This document shows, piece by piece, positions 52,402 through 62,269 of a DNA stretch of 64,000 nucleotides. A program made the translations under genes and the position numbers. The DNA comes from Pontibacter silvestris (GTDB taxonomy: Bacteria; Bacteroidota; Bacteroidia; Cytophagales; Hymenobacteraceae): the NCBI RefSeq assembly GCF_020907275.1, contig NZ_JAJJWI010000002.1:1-64000 (forward strand). The letters are read 5' to 3'. Numbering within the stretch: the first letter of the stretch is position 1; each line of letters begins with the position of its first letter. The notes beneath the pieces are model-generated. The model had not been told where the DNA came from. It saw only the letters and a program-made list of their open reading frames with translations, and did no database searches.

Positions 52402-53115
52402 TTAAAGGTTTAGCATGTCCTTCATGCCATAAACACCTTTTTTGTTTAGTAACCATTCTGCTGCCATCAAGGCTCCACCGGCGAAACCGGCACGGCTATG
52501 GGCTACATGCCCTAATTCAATTTTATCTATCTCAGAGGCGTAGGTTACAATATGTGTACCTACCACGTCTGGCTCCCGCTCCGAGTAAATACTTATCTTG
52601 CTATCAGCCTCATCGTCTGCCACCCAGTCATTTAAATCAGTATAATGTTTCACAATACCTTCAGCTGTGGTAATGCCAGTACCACTTGGTTTATCAACTT
52701 TCTGTAGGTGATGTATTTCTTTCACAGAGACATTATATTCAGTGTAAGCCTGCATTTTACTGGCAATATATTCGTTAAAATGAAAAAACAGATTAACTCC
52801 TACACTAAAATTTGAGGCATAGAAGAAAGCACCGCCATTGTGCTGGCACAAATCTGTTGCTTCTTTAAACTTATTTAACCAGCCAGTAGAGCCTGAAACA
52901 ACAGGAATGTCATGAGTAAGGCAATAAGAGATGTTGTTAAATGCTGCTTCTGGATGCGTAAATTCAATGGCTACATCTGTATTATCAGCAGTATAATTAC
53001 TTAAGGTTTCAGTATTTGAATGATCTATCGTACCGGCAATCTGATGTCCTTTTGCCAGAGCCATTTGCTCAATGGTTTTACCCATTTTGCCATATCCGAT
53101 CAACAAAATTCTCAT
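52402..53115 (-). CDS. dapB: 4-hydroxy-tetrahydrodipicolinate reductase
   Basis: A 237-residue DapB of the lysine/diaminopimelate pathway. The nucleotide-binding loop is LIGYGKMGKTIEQMA (about residues 5-19), and the catalytic site is EIHHLQKVDKPSGTG (about 129-143) with the His-His and Lys residues. It is somewhat shorter than E. coli DapB (273), as typical for Bacteroidota. The product feeds peptidoglycan. The gene begins one base after the DUF5683 stop. Confidence 0.95.
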   Translation of the reverse strand: MRILLIGYGKMGKTIEQMALAKGHQIAGTIDHSNTETLSNYTADNTDVAIEFTHPEAAFNNISYCLTHDIPVVSGSTGWLNKFKEATDLCQHNGGAFFYASNFSVGVNLFFHFNEYIASKMQAYTEYNVSVKEIHHLQKVDKPSGTGITTAEGIVKHYTDLNDWVADDEADSKISIYSEREPDVVGTHIVTYASEIDKIELGHVAHSRAGFAGGALMAAEWLLNKKGVYGMKDMLNL

Positions 53116-53116
53116 T

Positions 53117-53761
53117 TTATTTTTTATAGAGTGTTAGAGTAATGACTGGTGAAATGCCACCAGGAGTGTTAGGGTCTTTAATAAAATTAGGCTGCATACG
53201 CAGGCTCAGGTCTTCGCCGATATCGAATTCCTTCATATGGGCATGTACATAAGCTTCTGCAACATTTAGCCCCCAACCTACCAAAGATAGGAGTATGGTC
53301 ATATCGCGCCAGCGGCGATAGGTATCACGACGATATTTTAGATTTTGATCACCATACTGATAATCTGCTGCTAAAGAAGGAAACCGTTCATTGTTATAGT
53401 ATTTGTCTTCTTCACCACTATTACGAAGTAGCAGAGCTTCTCTATAATCCTGATAGTTTCTGTTATTCTCTACCAGAAAATAGCCAAGAACAGCTCCGGT
53501 ACCCCAAATAATAGGAACTTTCCAGTAGCTGTTATTATAGGCCTGGCCTAAGCCTGGTACTATTGTAGAGAAAAGTGCTGCTTTGGCTGGTTTGTCCCAG
53601 GTCTTAAGAAAAAATCCTTTGGTGGTGTCTGCCGCTGCATTATTAACAGGAACACGTACAGAGTCTGGGCCAGCAGTAATTATTTGGGCTTTAACAGGAA
53701 CTGTTGCTAAACAAAACAGAACACCTAGCAATAGAAAAACAGCACTTCGTCTCAGTCTCAT
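53117..53761 (-). CDS. DUF5683 domain protein
   Basis: A 214-residue protein found in this operon across Bacteroidota. A signal peptide (about residues 1-25, LLLGVLFCLATVPVKAQ) is followed by a proline- and glycine-containing region with PGLGQAYNNSYWKVPIIWG (about 68-86), resembling small outer-membrane or inner-membrane proteins with two short hydrophobic helices. The function is unknown. It lies between parB and dapB, one base before dapB and six bases after parB. ATG start. Confidence 0.85.
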   Translation of the reverse strand: MRLRRSAVFLLLGVLFCLATVPVKAQIITAGPDSVRVPVNNAAADTTKGFFLKTWDKPAKAALFSTIVPGLGQAYNNSYWKVPIIWGTGAVLGYFLVENNRNYQDYREALLLRNSGEEDKYYNNERFPSLAADYQYGDQNLKYRRDTYRRWRDMTILLSLVGWGLNVAEAYVHAHMKEFDIGEDLSLRMQPNFIKDPNTPGGISPVITLTLYKK

Positions 53762-53767
53762 GCAGAC

Positions 53768-54682
53768 TTAGTAATTAAGAATTTCAAGTATGCGGTTCAG
53801 TTCATCTACTGTAACAAAAGGAATCTTTATCTCGCCCTTGCCTTCATTGTTTGCCTTTACCTGAATTTTTGTCCCAAACTGAGACGACAGGCGTGACTCA
53901 ACAGCTTTTAGCTCACCTTCATATTTGTTGAAAACCAGCTTTTGCTGTGGGTCTGGCTTCTTATTGGCATTTTGTAGGTTACGAACTAGCTCTTCTACTT
54001 TTCGAACTGATAATTCTTTTGCTACTACTTCTTTAAAAACATCCAGTTGCTTCTCAACAGTATCAATATTAATAAGAGCACGGGCATGCCCCATAGAAAT
54101 AATATTGTCGCGCAGGGCAATCTGTATATCGGGAGGCAGCTTTAAAAGGCGCAGGTAGTTTGTTACGGTGGTCCGCTTTTTACCAACACGGTCACCTAGT
54201 TCCTCCTGTTTCAGGCTGCACTCAGTTAGCAGGCGCTGATAGGAGAGGGCAATTTCAATGGCATTAAGGTTTTCACGCTGAATGTTCTCAATCAGGGCCA
54301 TCTCCAGCATCTGCTGGTCGTCGGCTTTACGGATGTAAGCCGGAATAACTGTAAGGCCAGCAATTTTAGCAGCCTGGTAGCGTCGCTCTCCTGAAATCAG
54401 CTGATAGCTGTTCTGGTCTAACTGGCGAACGGTGATAGGCTGAATAATGCCTTGTATTTTAATAGACTCAGCCAGTTCTTCCAGTGCTCCCTGGTCAAAG
54501 TGGGTGCGTGGCTGGAAAGGGTTCGTCTGGATCTGATCAATAGCTATGTCTGCGATGGTATTGACAGTATTTAGGGTTTCAGAATCGATTTTACCGGTGT
54601 ACTTATTTCCCTCTAATAAAGAGGTAAGGCCCCTGCCGAGGCCACCTTTACGTTTAGCTGTAGAATTCTTGTTGTCAGACAT
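53768..54682 (-). CDS. parB: Chromosome partitioning protein ParB
   Basis: A 304-residue ParB. The CTP-binding domain (about 45-125) contains QTNPFQPRTHFD and LISGERRYQAAKIAGL (GERR motif, about 95-110), followed by AYIRKADDQQMLEMALIENIQREN (split, about 114-137). The helix-turn-helix that reads parS is at about 150-180 (GDRVGKKRTTVTNYL), and the C-terminal dimerisation domain ends the protein. It forms a clamp on DNA and loads SMC. No parS site was recognised in the window. It lies 18 bases behind parA in one operon. Confidence 0.95.
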   Translation of the reverse strand: MSDNKNSTAKRKGGLGRGLTSLLEGNKYTGKIDSETLNTVNTIADIAIDQIQTNPFQPRTHFDQGALEELAESIKIQGIIQPITVRQLDQNSYQLISGERRYQAAKIAGLTVIPAYIRKADDQQMLEMALIENIQRENLNAIEIALSYQRLLTECSLKQEELGDRVGKKRTTVTNYLRLLKLPPDIQIALRDNIISMGHARALINIDTVEKQLDVFKEVVAKELSVRKVEELVRNLQNANKKPDPQQKLVFNKYEGELKAVESRLSSQFGTKIQVKANNEGKGEIKIPFVTVDELNRILEILNY

Positions 54683-54700
54683 GTAAGGATGATGATAATA

Positions 54701-55480
54701 TTAAGCCAGCTCTACGGTGTTCTTCTCTGCAATTTCGCGGGCCAGGTTTAAGTAGCTTAGTGCTCCTTTACTTTCTGCATCATGCAGAATAGCAGGTATA
54801 CCAAAGCTAGGTGATTCGCTAAGCTTCACGTTTCTGGGAATAATGGTATCAAACACCATTTGCTGAAAATGTGTCTTGACTTCATCCACTACCTGGTTAG
54901 ACAGGCGCAGGCGCACATCGTACATAGTTAGCAGAATTCCTTCTATAGCCAGATCCGTGTTCAGGCGCGACTGAATAATTTTGATGGTATTCAGTAACTT
55001 GCCCAAACCTTCGAGTGCAAAATATTCACACTGTACCGGAATAACAACAGAGTCAGCCGCAGTAAGTGAGTTAACAGTAATCAACCCCAAAGAAGGAGAG
55101 CAGTCAATGATTATATAATCGTAAGTAGCACGCAGAGGACGCAGGGACTCCCGCATTTTTTCTTCCCGATTGTCCAGGTTGATCATCTCTACTTCAGCAC
55201 CCACCAAGTCTATATGTGATGGTATAAGGTCAAGGAAGTCAATTGATGGGGATTTAAGTATGATGTCCTCTACCTTTACATCCTCTACCATGCACTCATA
55301 AATACTGCTAGTAATGCTGGCTGGGTCAAAACCAAGGCCCGAAGTAGCATTTGCCTGCGGGTCAGCATCCACTAGCAGTGTTTTATACTCCAGGGCTGCC
55401 AAGCTGGCGGCCAGATTGATGGCCGTGGTGGTTTTACCTACGCCACCTTTTTGGTTAGCAACCGCAATAATTTTTCCCAT
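54701..55480 (-). CDS. parA: Chromosome partitioning ATPase ParA/Soj
   Basis: A 259-residue deviant-Walker ATPase. The Walker A is [20 protein letters not shown] (about residues 9-28), Walker A' is [12 protein letters not shown] (about 36-47) and Walker [12 protein letters not shown] (about 118-128). The length and the [14 protein letters not shown] stretch (about 214-227) are typical of chromosomal Soj. It moves ParB-bound origins. The gene lies between an upstream metal-dependent hydrolase gene (eight bases) and parB. Confidence 0.95.
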   Translation of the reverse strand: MGKIIAVANQKGGVGKTTTAINLAASLAALEYKTLLVDADPQANATSGLGFDPASITSSIYECMVEDVKVEDIILKSPSIDFLDLIPSHIDLVGAEVEMINLDNREEKMRESLRPLRATYDYIIIDCSPSLGLITVNSLTAADSVVIPVQCEYFALEGLGKLLNTIKIIQSRLNTDLAIEGILLTMYDVRLRLSNQVVDEVKTHFQQMVFDTIIPRNVKLSESPSFGIPAILHDAESKGALSYLNLAREIAEKNTVELA

Positions 55481-55488
55481 TCTATAAC

Positions 55489-56169
55489 TTATAGGTTTAT
55501 TGATTGACCTATCTCCATTAAAATTAGTTCCTTACTTGCCATCTGCGCCACTTCTTTTACCTCTTCATGGTCAATTTCAATGTATGGGAAAGTATCATAA
55601 TGCATGCCTATGAATTTATCCACTTGTATAAAATCAGCCGCAACAAGTGCATCATGAATATCCATGGTGAAGTTATCACCTATTGGTAGCAGGGCGAAAT
55701 CCAGATCAAACTGCTCCGGAATCAACTTCATGTCATAAGTAAGGGCCGTATCACCGGCAAAGTAAAAGGTTTTATTTTCTGTTTCTACAACAAAGCCTGC
55801 TGCTACACCTCCATTTGAGCCGTCAGGTAATGAACTGGAGTGAACTGCAGTTACCATTTTTACTGTTCCAAAAGGCAATGTTACCTTTCCGCCAATATTC
55901 ATCGGGTGTGTTTTTTCTACACCTTTATTCCCGAACCAGGTAGCAATTTCATGTATGGCTACTATCGTGCTGTTATTGCTCTTCGCAATCTGCTCTGCAT
56001 CATGCACGTGGTCCTGGTGACCATGTGATATCAGGATATAGTCTGGTTTGATGCTGTCAATATCAATGTCTTTTGCCAGTTCATTAGGTGTAATGAAAGG
56101 GTCAAACAAAACGCGATGTTCACCAATCTCAAATAAAAAGCTGGATTGTCCGAAATATGTTATTTTCAT
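55489..56169 (-). CDS. UPF0173-type metal-dependent hydrolase
   Basis: A 226-residue metallo-beta-lactamase-fold protein. The metal-binding signature H-x-H-x-D-H is [13 protein letters not shown] (about residues 49-61), with further ligands in [19 protein letters not shown] (about 103-121) and [13 protein letters not shown] (about 133-145) and [11 protein letters not shown] near 195-205. The UPF0173 family has no known substrate. First gene of the row that continues with parA; a candidate promoter lies 53 bases upstream. ATG start. Confidence 0.9.
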   Translation of the reverse strand: MKITYFGQSSFLFEIGEHRVLFDPFITPNELAKDIDIDSIKPDYILISHGHQDHVHDAEQIAKSNNSTIVAIHEIATWFGNKGVEKTHPMNIGGKVTLPFGTVKMVTAVHSSSLPDGSNGGVAAGFVVETENKTFYFAGDTALTYDMKLIPEQFDLDFALLPIGDNFTMDIHDALVAADFIQVDKFIGMHYDTFPYIEIDHEEVKEVAQMASKELILMEIGQSINL

Positions 56170-56221
56170 AGTACTACAAGTTTGGTATTAAATTATCTAC
56201 TATAGATATTTTAAACTTCCA

Positions 56222-56229
56222 CAAAGATA
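56222..56229 (-). promoter_or_regulatory. Candidate -7 element (TATCTTTG) of the hydrolase-parA-parB row
   Basis: The minus strand reads TATCTTTG, matching TAnnTTTG, 53 bases upstream of the hydrolase start. The upstream -33 element is not clear (GTTAA where TTTG is expected). Confidence 0.4.
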
Positions 56230-56648
56230 CATTTTTTAGCCGTAAAGATTAACTGAATTTAGAACACCTGCCGTATTTTTATCCACCTTAGCTATACTCA
56301 TTACTACTACGCAGAAGCTTCGTAATTAAGAAACGGAGAAATAAGTATTTAGGTATGAAGGGGAGCAGGTGTCTTATGTTTAGACACTGCTTTCACAGAG
56401 CCACAAACTCAATTTTACCCCGTTTGTCCTCTTAGATTATACTATATTTTAATTCAGATGACATAGATAAGTAAGTGCTAATCAGAAATAACAAGGCATG
56501 TTTCACTAGCCTGTTCAATGTTCATTGCGTAGGCTTTGCTTAACGGCTAATATCTCTGTAACTCAGGATTTGTACCTGGCAAAGGCAGTTTGGTGTATGA
56601 ATTTTTCTGAGTGGCTTGTGTTGACTTATGTTTGGACACCATTAAATA
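56230..56648. other. Intergenic gap between divergent hydrolase and outer-membrane protein genes
   Basis: About 420 bases without a convincing gene. A small hairpin GTGTCT/AGACAC lies at 56369-56387. The plus-strand promoter of the outer-membrane protein gene should be here; TAGGCTTTG near 56531 is one base too long for the consensus. Confidence 0.45.
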
Positions 56649-59081
56649 ATGAACCAAATGAAAACAACACTAGCCAAGATAACAGGAATTATTCTGTTAT
56701 GTCTTAACACTTTTATTTCGTTCGCACAATTTAACAGCGGATTGATTACTGGTACTGTAAAAGACAGCCTGAACCATCAGGTGATACCCTACGCAACCAT
56801 TATATTAAAGAAGTACACCAACGCATCATTTCTAAAGGCTGCTGTTACAGATGAAAAAGGTTCCTTTCGTTTTGAAGACTTAGAGAAGGATGTGTATTTC
56901 CTTAAAGCTGATTTTATTGGATACAAAACAGTCACTGTGGATTCTTTGCAGATAAAAGCTACGGGAGCAACAACAATGCAGCTTTGGTTAGCCACTGATG
57001 TAAAGCTGCTTAATTCTGTGACGGTGGTGGGCTATAGGCCATTTATTGAACATCAAGCTGATAAGCTGGTGTTGAATGTAACAGAGAGCCCAATTGCTGC
57101 AGGTGGAACTATGGGTGAAGTACTTTCCAGAACGCCAGGTGTGATCGAACAGAATGGTACTTATCAGGTGCGGGGCAAAAACGTCATGGTTTTGCTTGAC
57201 GGTAAAAATACTAACTTGAGCGGTTCTGATCTGCAAGATTTGTTGGGGGGGTTGCCCAGTAGTAATGTTGCCAAGGTTGAAGTGATAGCAAATCCATCGG
57301 CTAAGTATGATGCGGCAGGTGGCGCTGTCATCAATATTATAACTAATCAGAGCAGGAGTTATGGCACCAATGGCGTGTTTACGTTGGGTGCAGGTATGGG
57401 CATGCAAGCGCGCTACAATGGGTCTATTAGCCTGAACCATCGCACCCGGAAAATGAACATATACGGCAGTTATGATTATCAGTATAGCCAGCCATTCACA
57501 ATAATTAAGTCTTTCAGAATGTTAAGCAGAGAAGAGCAGGTAAGGGAATATAGTAAAGAGCTCCGGATATTAAACAATAACTCGCTTAAGGTCGGTATGG
57601 ATTATAACCTGAATGCAACATCTTCGATAGGAATCTTGATCAAAAACATAGTGAACCACCGCAACCGTGAGAGCGACAATACTTCAATAATTTATGAGGA
57701 AAAAAATGCGCCTTTATCATCCTCTGCCGTGACAACCGTTGGAAATTCACTAATAGTTAGCCCATCTGTAAGCATCTTCTATAAAGCGAAGCTGGACACT
57801 GCTGGTATGGAACTTAGAATAGGAGCAGATTACTTCAGCTACAACAAAGAGTGGCACAACCTACTTACCACCCGCTATTTCAATATTGAAGGCCAGGAAC
57901 ATCTACCCGCTTCTATGTTAAGGGATAATTCGCCTGCAGATAACACCATTAAAACATTTACAATTGATCTGGTACGTCCTATGAAAAACAGTTTATTGGA
58001 AGCAGGACTTAAAACCACCTTTACAAAAACTGATAATGATATTTTGTGGGAAGGTCGTACGGCAGAAACAGATTGGAATGTTGATTCGGGTAAAACTAAC
58101 CACTTTATCTATCGTGAAAATATTATTGCTTCGTTCGTCTCTTATAGCACTTCCTGGCAGAAACTAGCGGTGCAGGTTGGTTTACGTGCCGAGCAAACCT
58201 TCGCTACAGGTACTTCTATTATGTTAGAACAAAAACATAGCAAAAGTTACTTGCACCTATTCCCCAATTTATCTGCACAATATTACTTGTCTGATAAACA
58301 GTTGTATGGGTTGTCATACAGCAAGAAGATTGATCGTTTTAAATTTGATATTGTAAATCCATTTGTCACCTACATCAGCCAGTATGCTTATGCACAGGGC
58401 AACCCAAACGTAAAGCCATCCATTTCACATAATTTTGAAGCATCACATACTTTTAATAATGAGCTTTTTACAGCCCTGAGCTATGCCTATCATCAGGATG
58501 TGCTTACAGAGGTAGTGTTGCCAAAGGAGGAGAGTAATGCAGTGTTTTATTCTTTTAAAAACTTTCACAGTGCCGATGAGTGGAGTGGTACAACTACTTA
58601 TGCAAAAGCTTTTTTCTCCGGCAAGTGGAACACTACAAATACCGTAGGCTTTATGTACGCTGTGGTACATGCTAATGCAGAAGCACAATTAACTGACCCT
58701 GGTGCAGCTGTTTTTTTCTCCAGCAATAACACCTTACAGTTAGGACATGGTCTAAAGGGAGAGCTTTCCGGTTCTTATATGTCGCCTATGAGTTTCGGAG
58801 CTTTCAGGTTCAAAGCGCAGTATGGAGGCAGCTTTGGTTTATCCAAAAGTATACTTAAAAGTGCGGGCACGCTCACTCTGAACGTGACAGATGTATTTAA
58901 TACATGTACTAACAGTTATAAAGTAGAATCTTTTGGAGTAAATTCTAACACTGAGAATAAAGCTGAGAGTCGCTTTGTGCGCCTTAATTTCTCTTACAAG
59001 TTTGGTAACAAGAACGTGAAAAGCAGTAAGAGCCACAAAATTGGTAACGAGGAGGAGAAGTTCAGGATGGAAAGCAATTAG
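56649..59081 (+). CDS. Outer-membrane beta-barrel protein with carboxypeptidase-regulatory-like domain
   Basis: An 810-residue TonB-receptor-like protein. The signal peptide covers about residues 1-26 (IILLCLNTFISFAQ). A carboxypeptidase-regulatory-like domain follows (about 33-110: GTVKDSLNHQVIPYATI), then a plug domain (about 125-230: VMVLLDGKNTNLSG, PSAKYDAAGGAVINI), and a beta-barrel to the end (OMP_b-brl_3 type) closing at about 790 with an aromatic strand. No N-terminal TonB box can be placed with certainty. Such proteins bind and import peptides, siderophores or glycans; the ligand is unknown. It is followed by a LytS/LytTR pair, which may sense or control it. Confidence 0.85.
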   Translation: MNQMKTTLAKITGIILLCLNTFISFAQFNSGLITGTVKDSLNHQVIPYATIILKKYTNASFLKAAVTDEKGSFRFEDLEKDVYFLKADFIGYKTVTVDSLQIKATGATTMQLWLATDVKLLNSVTVVGYRPFIEHQADKLVLNVTESPIAAGGTMGEVLSRTPGVIEQNGTYQVRGKNVMVLLDGKNTNLSGSDLQDLLGGLPSSNVAKVEVIANPSAKYDAAGGAVINIITNQSRSYGTNGVFTLGAGMGMQARYNGSISLNHRTRKMNIYGSYDYQYSQPFTIIKSFRMLSREEQVREYSKELRILNNNSLKVGMDYNLNATSSIGILIKNIVNHRNRESDNTSIIYEEKNAPLSSSAVTTVGNSLIVSPSVSIFYKAKLDTAGMELRIGADYFSYNKEWHNLLTTRYFNIEGQEHLPASMLRDNSPADNTIKTFTIDLVRPMKNSLLEAGLKTTFTKTDNDILWEGRTAETDWNVDSGKTNHFIYRENIIASFVSYSTSWQKLAVQVGLRAEQTFATGTSIMLEQKHSKSYLHLFPNLSAQYYLSDKQLYGLSYSKKIDRFKFDIVNPFVTYISQYAYAQGNPNVKPSISHNFEASHTFNNELFTALSYAYHQDVLTEVVLPKEESNAVFYSFKNFHSADEWSGTTTYAKAFFSGKWNTTNTVGFMYAVVHANAEAQLTDPGAAVFFSSNNTLQLGHGLKGELSGSYMSPMSFGAFRFKAQYGGSFGLSKSILKSAGTLTLNVTDVFNTCTNSYKVESFGVNSNTENKAESRFVRLNFSYKFGNKNVKSSKSHKIGNEEEKFRMESN

Positions 59082-59361
59082 GCATCAGAAATCAGCTCCA
59101 AGTTTTTTTAATACCAGCCTAAAATTGAGGCCTCAAACTTTAACGTTAGATTCTTGATTTATATTAATAAGAGGCATTTTGTAGCAATGAAATCACCTGT
59201 TGATCAAAATCTAATTCCTCTTCGGGCTAAAGCTGATCGTAGATTCAGGAGAAGCAAATATATTTATCACTGTTTTAGTTTATTTGCATTTTACGGTAAT
59301 TTTAAGGAAGAGCAAATGGGGCCTGCCCCTGCTGTTCTTCTGTTTTAAGCAACAACTGGCA

Positions 59362-60507
59362 ATGGCTCTTTTGAAGTTTATTAAAAAGTATAGCATCGTT
59401 CTATCGCACCTGGGAGTATGGCTTGGTTTTCTCACTTTGTGGGCTCTTACAGTATTTGAAAATCCTGATTCAGAAGATATTCTTACAACTTTTATTACAT
59501 TTCTGCCTGCCGCCTATGCCTTTTATGGAAGTAATTTTATTTTCTTTCATTTCCTTCCCAGACGTAAAACGGTACCTTTTGTAGTTGCAGAAGCCTTGTT
59601 CTTCATCTCCTGTTTTATATTCTTTTCCCTAACCATTCATTTGTTACGGCCTTTGGCGTACGGTACGGAAATTATATTGCCCAATACAATGGCTGCATGG
59701 TTGCGTTTTCTGGCTAATGAAACGCTTTGGATGTACCTGATCCTCTCAACGCTTTCTTTAGGATATTACCATTTAAGGCAGTCGGGTAAGAGAGCTCAAG
59801 AATTAAAAGTTACCCAGCAGCAAAAGCTGGAAGCGGAGAAAGGTAAACTGGAAGCTGAATATGCTTTTCTGCGGGCACAGATCAATCCACATTTTCTGCA
59901 TAACACGCTTAATTTCTTCTACGCCAAATCTCTAGGTCATTCAGCAGAACTATCGGAAGGAATTCTTACACTATGTGAAATTATGCGCTATTCCTTAGAA
60001 AGTGAAGAGGACGAGAACGGTACAGTGTTGTTAAGCAAAGAAGTTGAACACTTGCACAATGTTATTAAGATAAATCAGCTGCGGTTCAGCAATCGTCTGC
60101 AGATCGATTTTCATATCTGCGGAGTACTGAATGGTATCAGAATTATTCCGCTTGTCCTGATTACTTTGGTTGAAAATGCTTTCAAGCATGGGGAGCTATG
60201 CAATGCAGAACATCCACTGCGGTTTGTGCTGGAGGTAAACGAGCAGCAGCAAGTCAGCTTTACCGTCCAGAATAAGAAACGTAAAGGGCCAAAGGAAATC
60301 TCCCAAGGCATCGGGTTAGACAATACTCGCAGACGTTTGGAAGCAGCTTATCCTGGGTGGCATGAACTGATTATAGACGAGATAGAGGAATGTTATTCTG
60401 TTTCGCTTACCATCCAGTTTCACAAAAGCGAAATAAATTATACTGCACCTACGGTGAGGGTACGCTCAACTTCTCATACACCTATAAGCTTTAAGAATGA
60501 CCATTAA
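59362..60507 (+). CDS. LytS-type sensor histidine kinase
   Basis: About 381 residues from the ATG at 59362; the frame is open from a TTG at 59284 but the first 26 residues are not family-like. Four membrane helices lie at about residues 13-33, 45-65, 75-100 and 120-140. A coiled-coil linker leads to the kinase block LRAQINPHFLHNTLNFFY with His177 as phosphate acceptor, and the ATPase domain with VENAFKHG (about 269-276) and GIGLDNTRRRLE (about 314-325). It phosphorylates the LytTR regulator, with which it overlaps by 11 bases. The signal is unknown; there is no extracytoplasmic sensor domain. Confidence 0.9.
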   Translation: MALLKFIKKYSIVLSHLGVWLGFLTLWALTVFENPDSEDILTTFITFLPAAYAFYGSNFIFFHFLPRRKTVPFVVAEALFFISCFIFFSLTIHLLRPLAYGTEIILPNTMAAWLRFLANETLWMYLILSTLSLGYYHLRQSGKRAQELKVTQQQKLEAEKGKLEAEYAFLRAQINPHFLHNTLNFFYAKSLGHSAELSEGILTLCEIMRYSLESEEDENGTVLLSKEVEHLHNVIKINQLRFSNRLQIDFHICGVLNGIRIIPLVLITLVENAFKHGELCNAEHPLRFVLEVNEQQQVSFTVQNKKRKGPKEISQGIGLDNTRRRLEAAYPGWHELIIDEIEECYSVSLTIQFHKSEINYTAPTVRVRSTSHTPISFKNDH

Positions 60508-61225
60508 TTGTATAATTGTAGACGATGAGGAACATGCACTTGAGGTGATTAAGCATCATATGAAGCAAGTGCCATATTTAAACCTAATAGCTGCAACAAC
60601 CAATCCACTACAGGCGCTGCAACTGATTAATACGCACCAAATCGACTTGATTTTTTTGGATATTCAAATGCCTGAACTTTCAGGCTTGGATGTCGTGCGG
60701 GCTGTCAATGGTAAAAGTAAAGTTATTCTTACTACTGCCTACAGCGAGTTTGCCGCCGAGGGGTTTGACCTGGAAGTGGTAGATTATTTGTTAAAGCCTG
60801 TTTCGTTGCCTCGTTTTATGAGGTCCGTGCAAAGAGCAATGAAGGTGCTACAGCCAAGCACAGTGTCGGTTCAGTTGGAAGAGCCACTGGATTATGATTA
60901 CATTTTTGTTAAGACTGAGCAGAAGGGCAAGATGCTTAGGATAAATATATCAGATATAGAATATGTGGAGGGTATGAAAAACTATGTCGCCATTCATCAT
61001 GCAGGCCAACGCACCTTGGCGCTGCTTAATATGAAAGACCTTGAAGAACGTCTGCCAAAAAAGCTGTTTATGCGGGTACACAAGTCATTTATCATCGCCT
61101 TAAATAAGATAATCGCCATTGAAGGGAACCGGATTCTGCTCAGGAATATTAAAGCTGACATTGTACTTGGGGAAACTTATCGGAATGCATTTCATGAAAT
61201 GATGAGAAAAAAACTCATGCAATGA
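60497..61225 (+). CDS. LytTR family response regulator
   Basis: A 242-residue regulator. The receiver domain (about 1-120) has the acidic pair in CIIVDDEEH and the phosphorylation site Asp55 in FLDIQMPELSG; KPV near 108-110 is the conserved lysine. The C-terminal LytTR DNA-binding domain (about 140-240) has DYIFVKTEQKG, YVEGMKNYVAIH and FMRVHKSFIIALNKI. It should bind direct repeats upstream of its targets; the preceding outer-membrane protein gene is the first candidate. The ATG overlaps the kinase gene by 11 bases. Confidence 0.93.
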   Translation: MTINCIIVDDEEHALEVIKHHMKQVPYLNLIAATTNPLQALQLINTHQIDLIFLDIQMPELSGLDVVRAVNGKSKVILTTAYSEFAAEGFDLEVVDYLLKPVSLPRFMRSVQRAMKVLQPSTVSVQLEEPLDYDYIFVKTEQKGKMLRINISDIEYVEGMKNYVAIHHAGQRTLALLNMKDLEERLPKKLFMRVHKSFIIALNKIIAIEGNRILLRNIKADIVLGETYRNAFHEMMRKKLMQ

Positions 61226-61368
61226 TCAGCGGGAGCTTTAGATGAATATAACCTTATCATCTAACTAATTAATGCCGGGAGAGAGCAAGAGAAGAGTTTA
61301 AAGAGTTAAGGAAAAAGGAGGAAAAATAAGGTTGATTCAAAATAGCTTTATGTGAGAATACGTCTCTG

Positions 61369-62205
61369 TTACTCAAGTATAATAGTTCGGTTACCGGATA
61401 CGAAAACCTGTTCATTTAAGACCAATTTCAGCGATTTGGCCAACACATTTTTTTCTACATCTCTTCCCGCCTGTGTCATTTCTTTTGCATTGTGTGTATG
61501 GTCTACAGGAATAATACTTTGGGCAATAATAGGGCCTTGGTCCAGTTGGTCGTTAACAAAATGTGCTGTAGCGCCTATAATTTTTACACCTCTAGCATAA
61601 GCTTGTGCATAGGGGTTCGCGCCTACAAAAGCTGGCAGAAAAGAGTGGTGGATATTAACAATCCGATTAGGAAAGGCGGTTACAAAGCCACTTGACAGTA
61701 CCCGCATGTACTTTGCCAGTACCAGAAACTCAGGATTGTACTGTTTTATTATTTTCAATACCGCTGCTTCATGTGCTTCACGGGTCAAACCTTCGTGACT
61801 GACACAATGGAACGGAATATTGAACTTCTGAGTAAGCTCCTCCAGAACATTATAATTGCTGATAACACAAAGAACATTAGCATTAAGCTCATTAAAAGCA
61901 TGTCGGATAAGAAGATCGCTTAAACAATGATGTTCTTTAGTGGCAAGCAGTACAATATCTTTCTTTCTTTGGTCGGTGAGTTTAATTTCTACTCCATCCG
62001 GTAAAATTTCATATAAACCCTGAAGTAGCAGCTCTTCGTCAACCTCCCCAAAGAACTCGGTACGCATAAAAAAATGGTTGAAATTTTTATCTACAAACTC
62101 ACCATTTCGGACTATGTTAAGTGCATGTTTGTACAGCACACTCGTGATTTTGTAAACTAAACCACTCTGGTCAGGGCAGTTGATCAGGAGAATATGTGAT
62201 GCCAT
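61369..62205 (-). CDS. purU: Formyltetrahydrofolate deformylase
   Basis: A 278-residue PurU. The N-terminal ACT-like domain (about 1-80) starts ILLINCPDQSGLVYKITS. The C-terminal formyltransferase-fold domain (about 85-278) has catalytic Asn and His in VNIHHSFLPAFVGANPY (about 218-234) and Asp in DQLDQGPIIAQ (about 255). It releases formate from 10-formyltetrahydrofolate, providing formate for purine synthesis and balancing folates. The length is as in E. coli (280). Upstream are a candidate -7 element and a 12-bp palindrome. ATG start; single gene. Confidence 0.93.
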   Translation of the reverse strand: MASHILLINCPDQSGLVYKITSVLYKHALNIVRNGEFVDKNFNHFFMRTEFFGEVDEELLLQGLYEILPDGVEIKLTDQRKKDIVLLATKEHHCLSDLLIRHAFNELNANVLCVISNYNVLEELTQKFNIPFHCVSHEGLTREAHEAAVLKIIKQYNPEFLVLAKYMRVLSSGFVTAFPNRIVNIHHSFLPAFVGANPYAQAYARGVKIIGATAHFVNDQLDQGPIIAQSIIPVDHTHNAKEMTQAGRDVEKNVLAKSLKLVLNEQVFVSGNRTIILE

Positions 62206-62261
62206 TATCTTGTTACTTCAACATGTAAAAGGAAAGCCCTTAGCTTAGTTTTTTAAGTAAG

Positions 62262-62269
62262 CAAATTTA
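62262..62269 (-). promoter_or_regulatory. Candidate -7 element (TAAATTTG) of purU
   Basis: The minus strand reads TAAATTTG followed by C, the best form of the Bacteroidota -7 element, 57 bases upstream of the purU start. TTTG occurs 25 bases further upstream, somewhat too far. Confidence 0.4.

Noticed and set aside
56525-56707. 60-codon plus-strand frame overlapping the start of the outer-membrane protein gene
   Set aside because: Overlaps the signal peptide of the barrel protein in another frame; no similarity.
59154-59348. 64-codon plus-strand frame ahead of the LytS gene
   Set aside because: No recognisable domain, poor start context, and it overlaps the in-frame upstream extension of the kinase.
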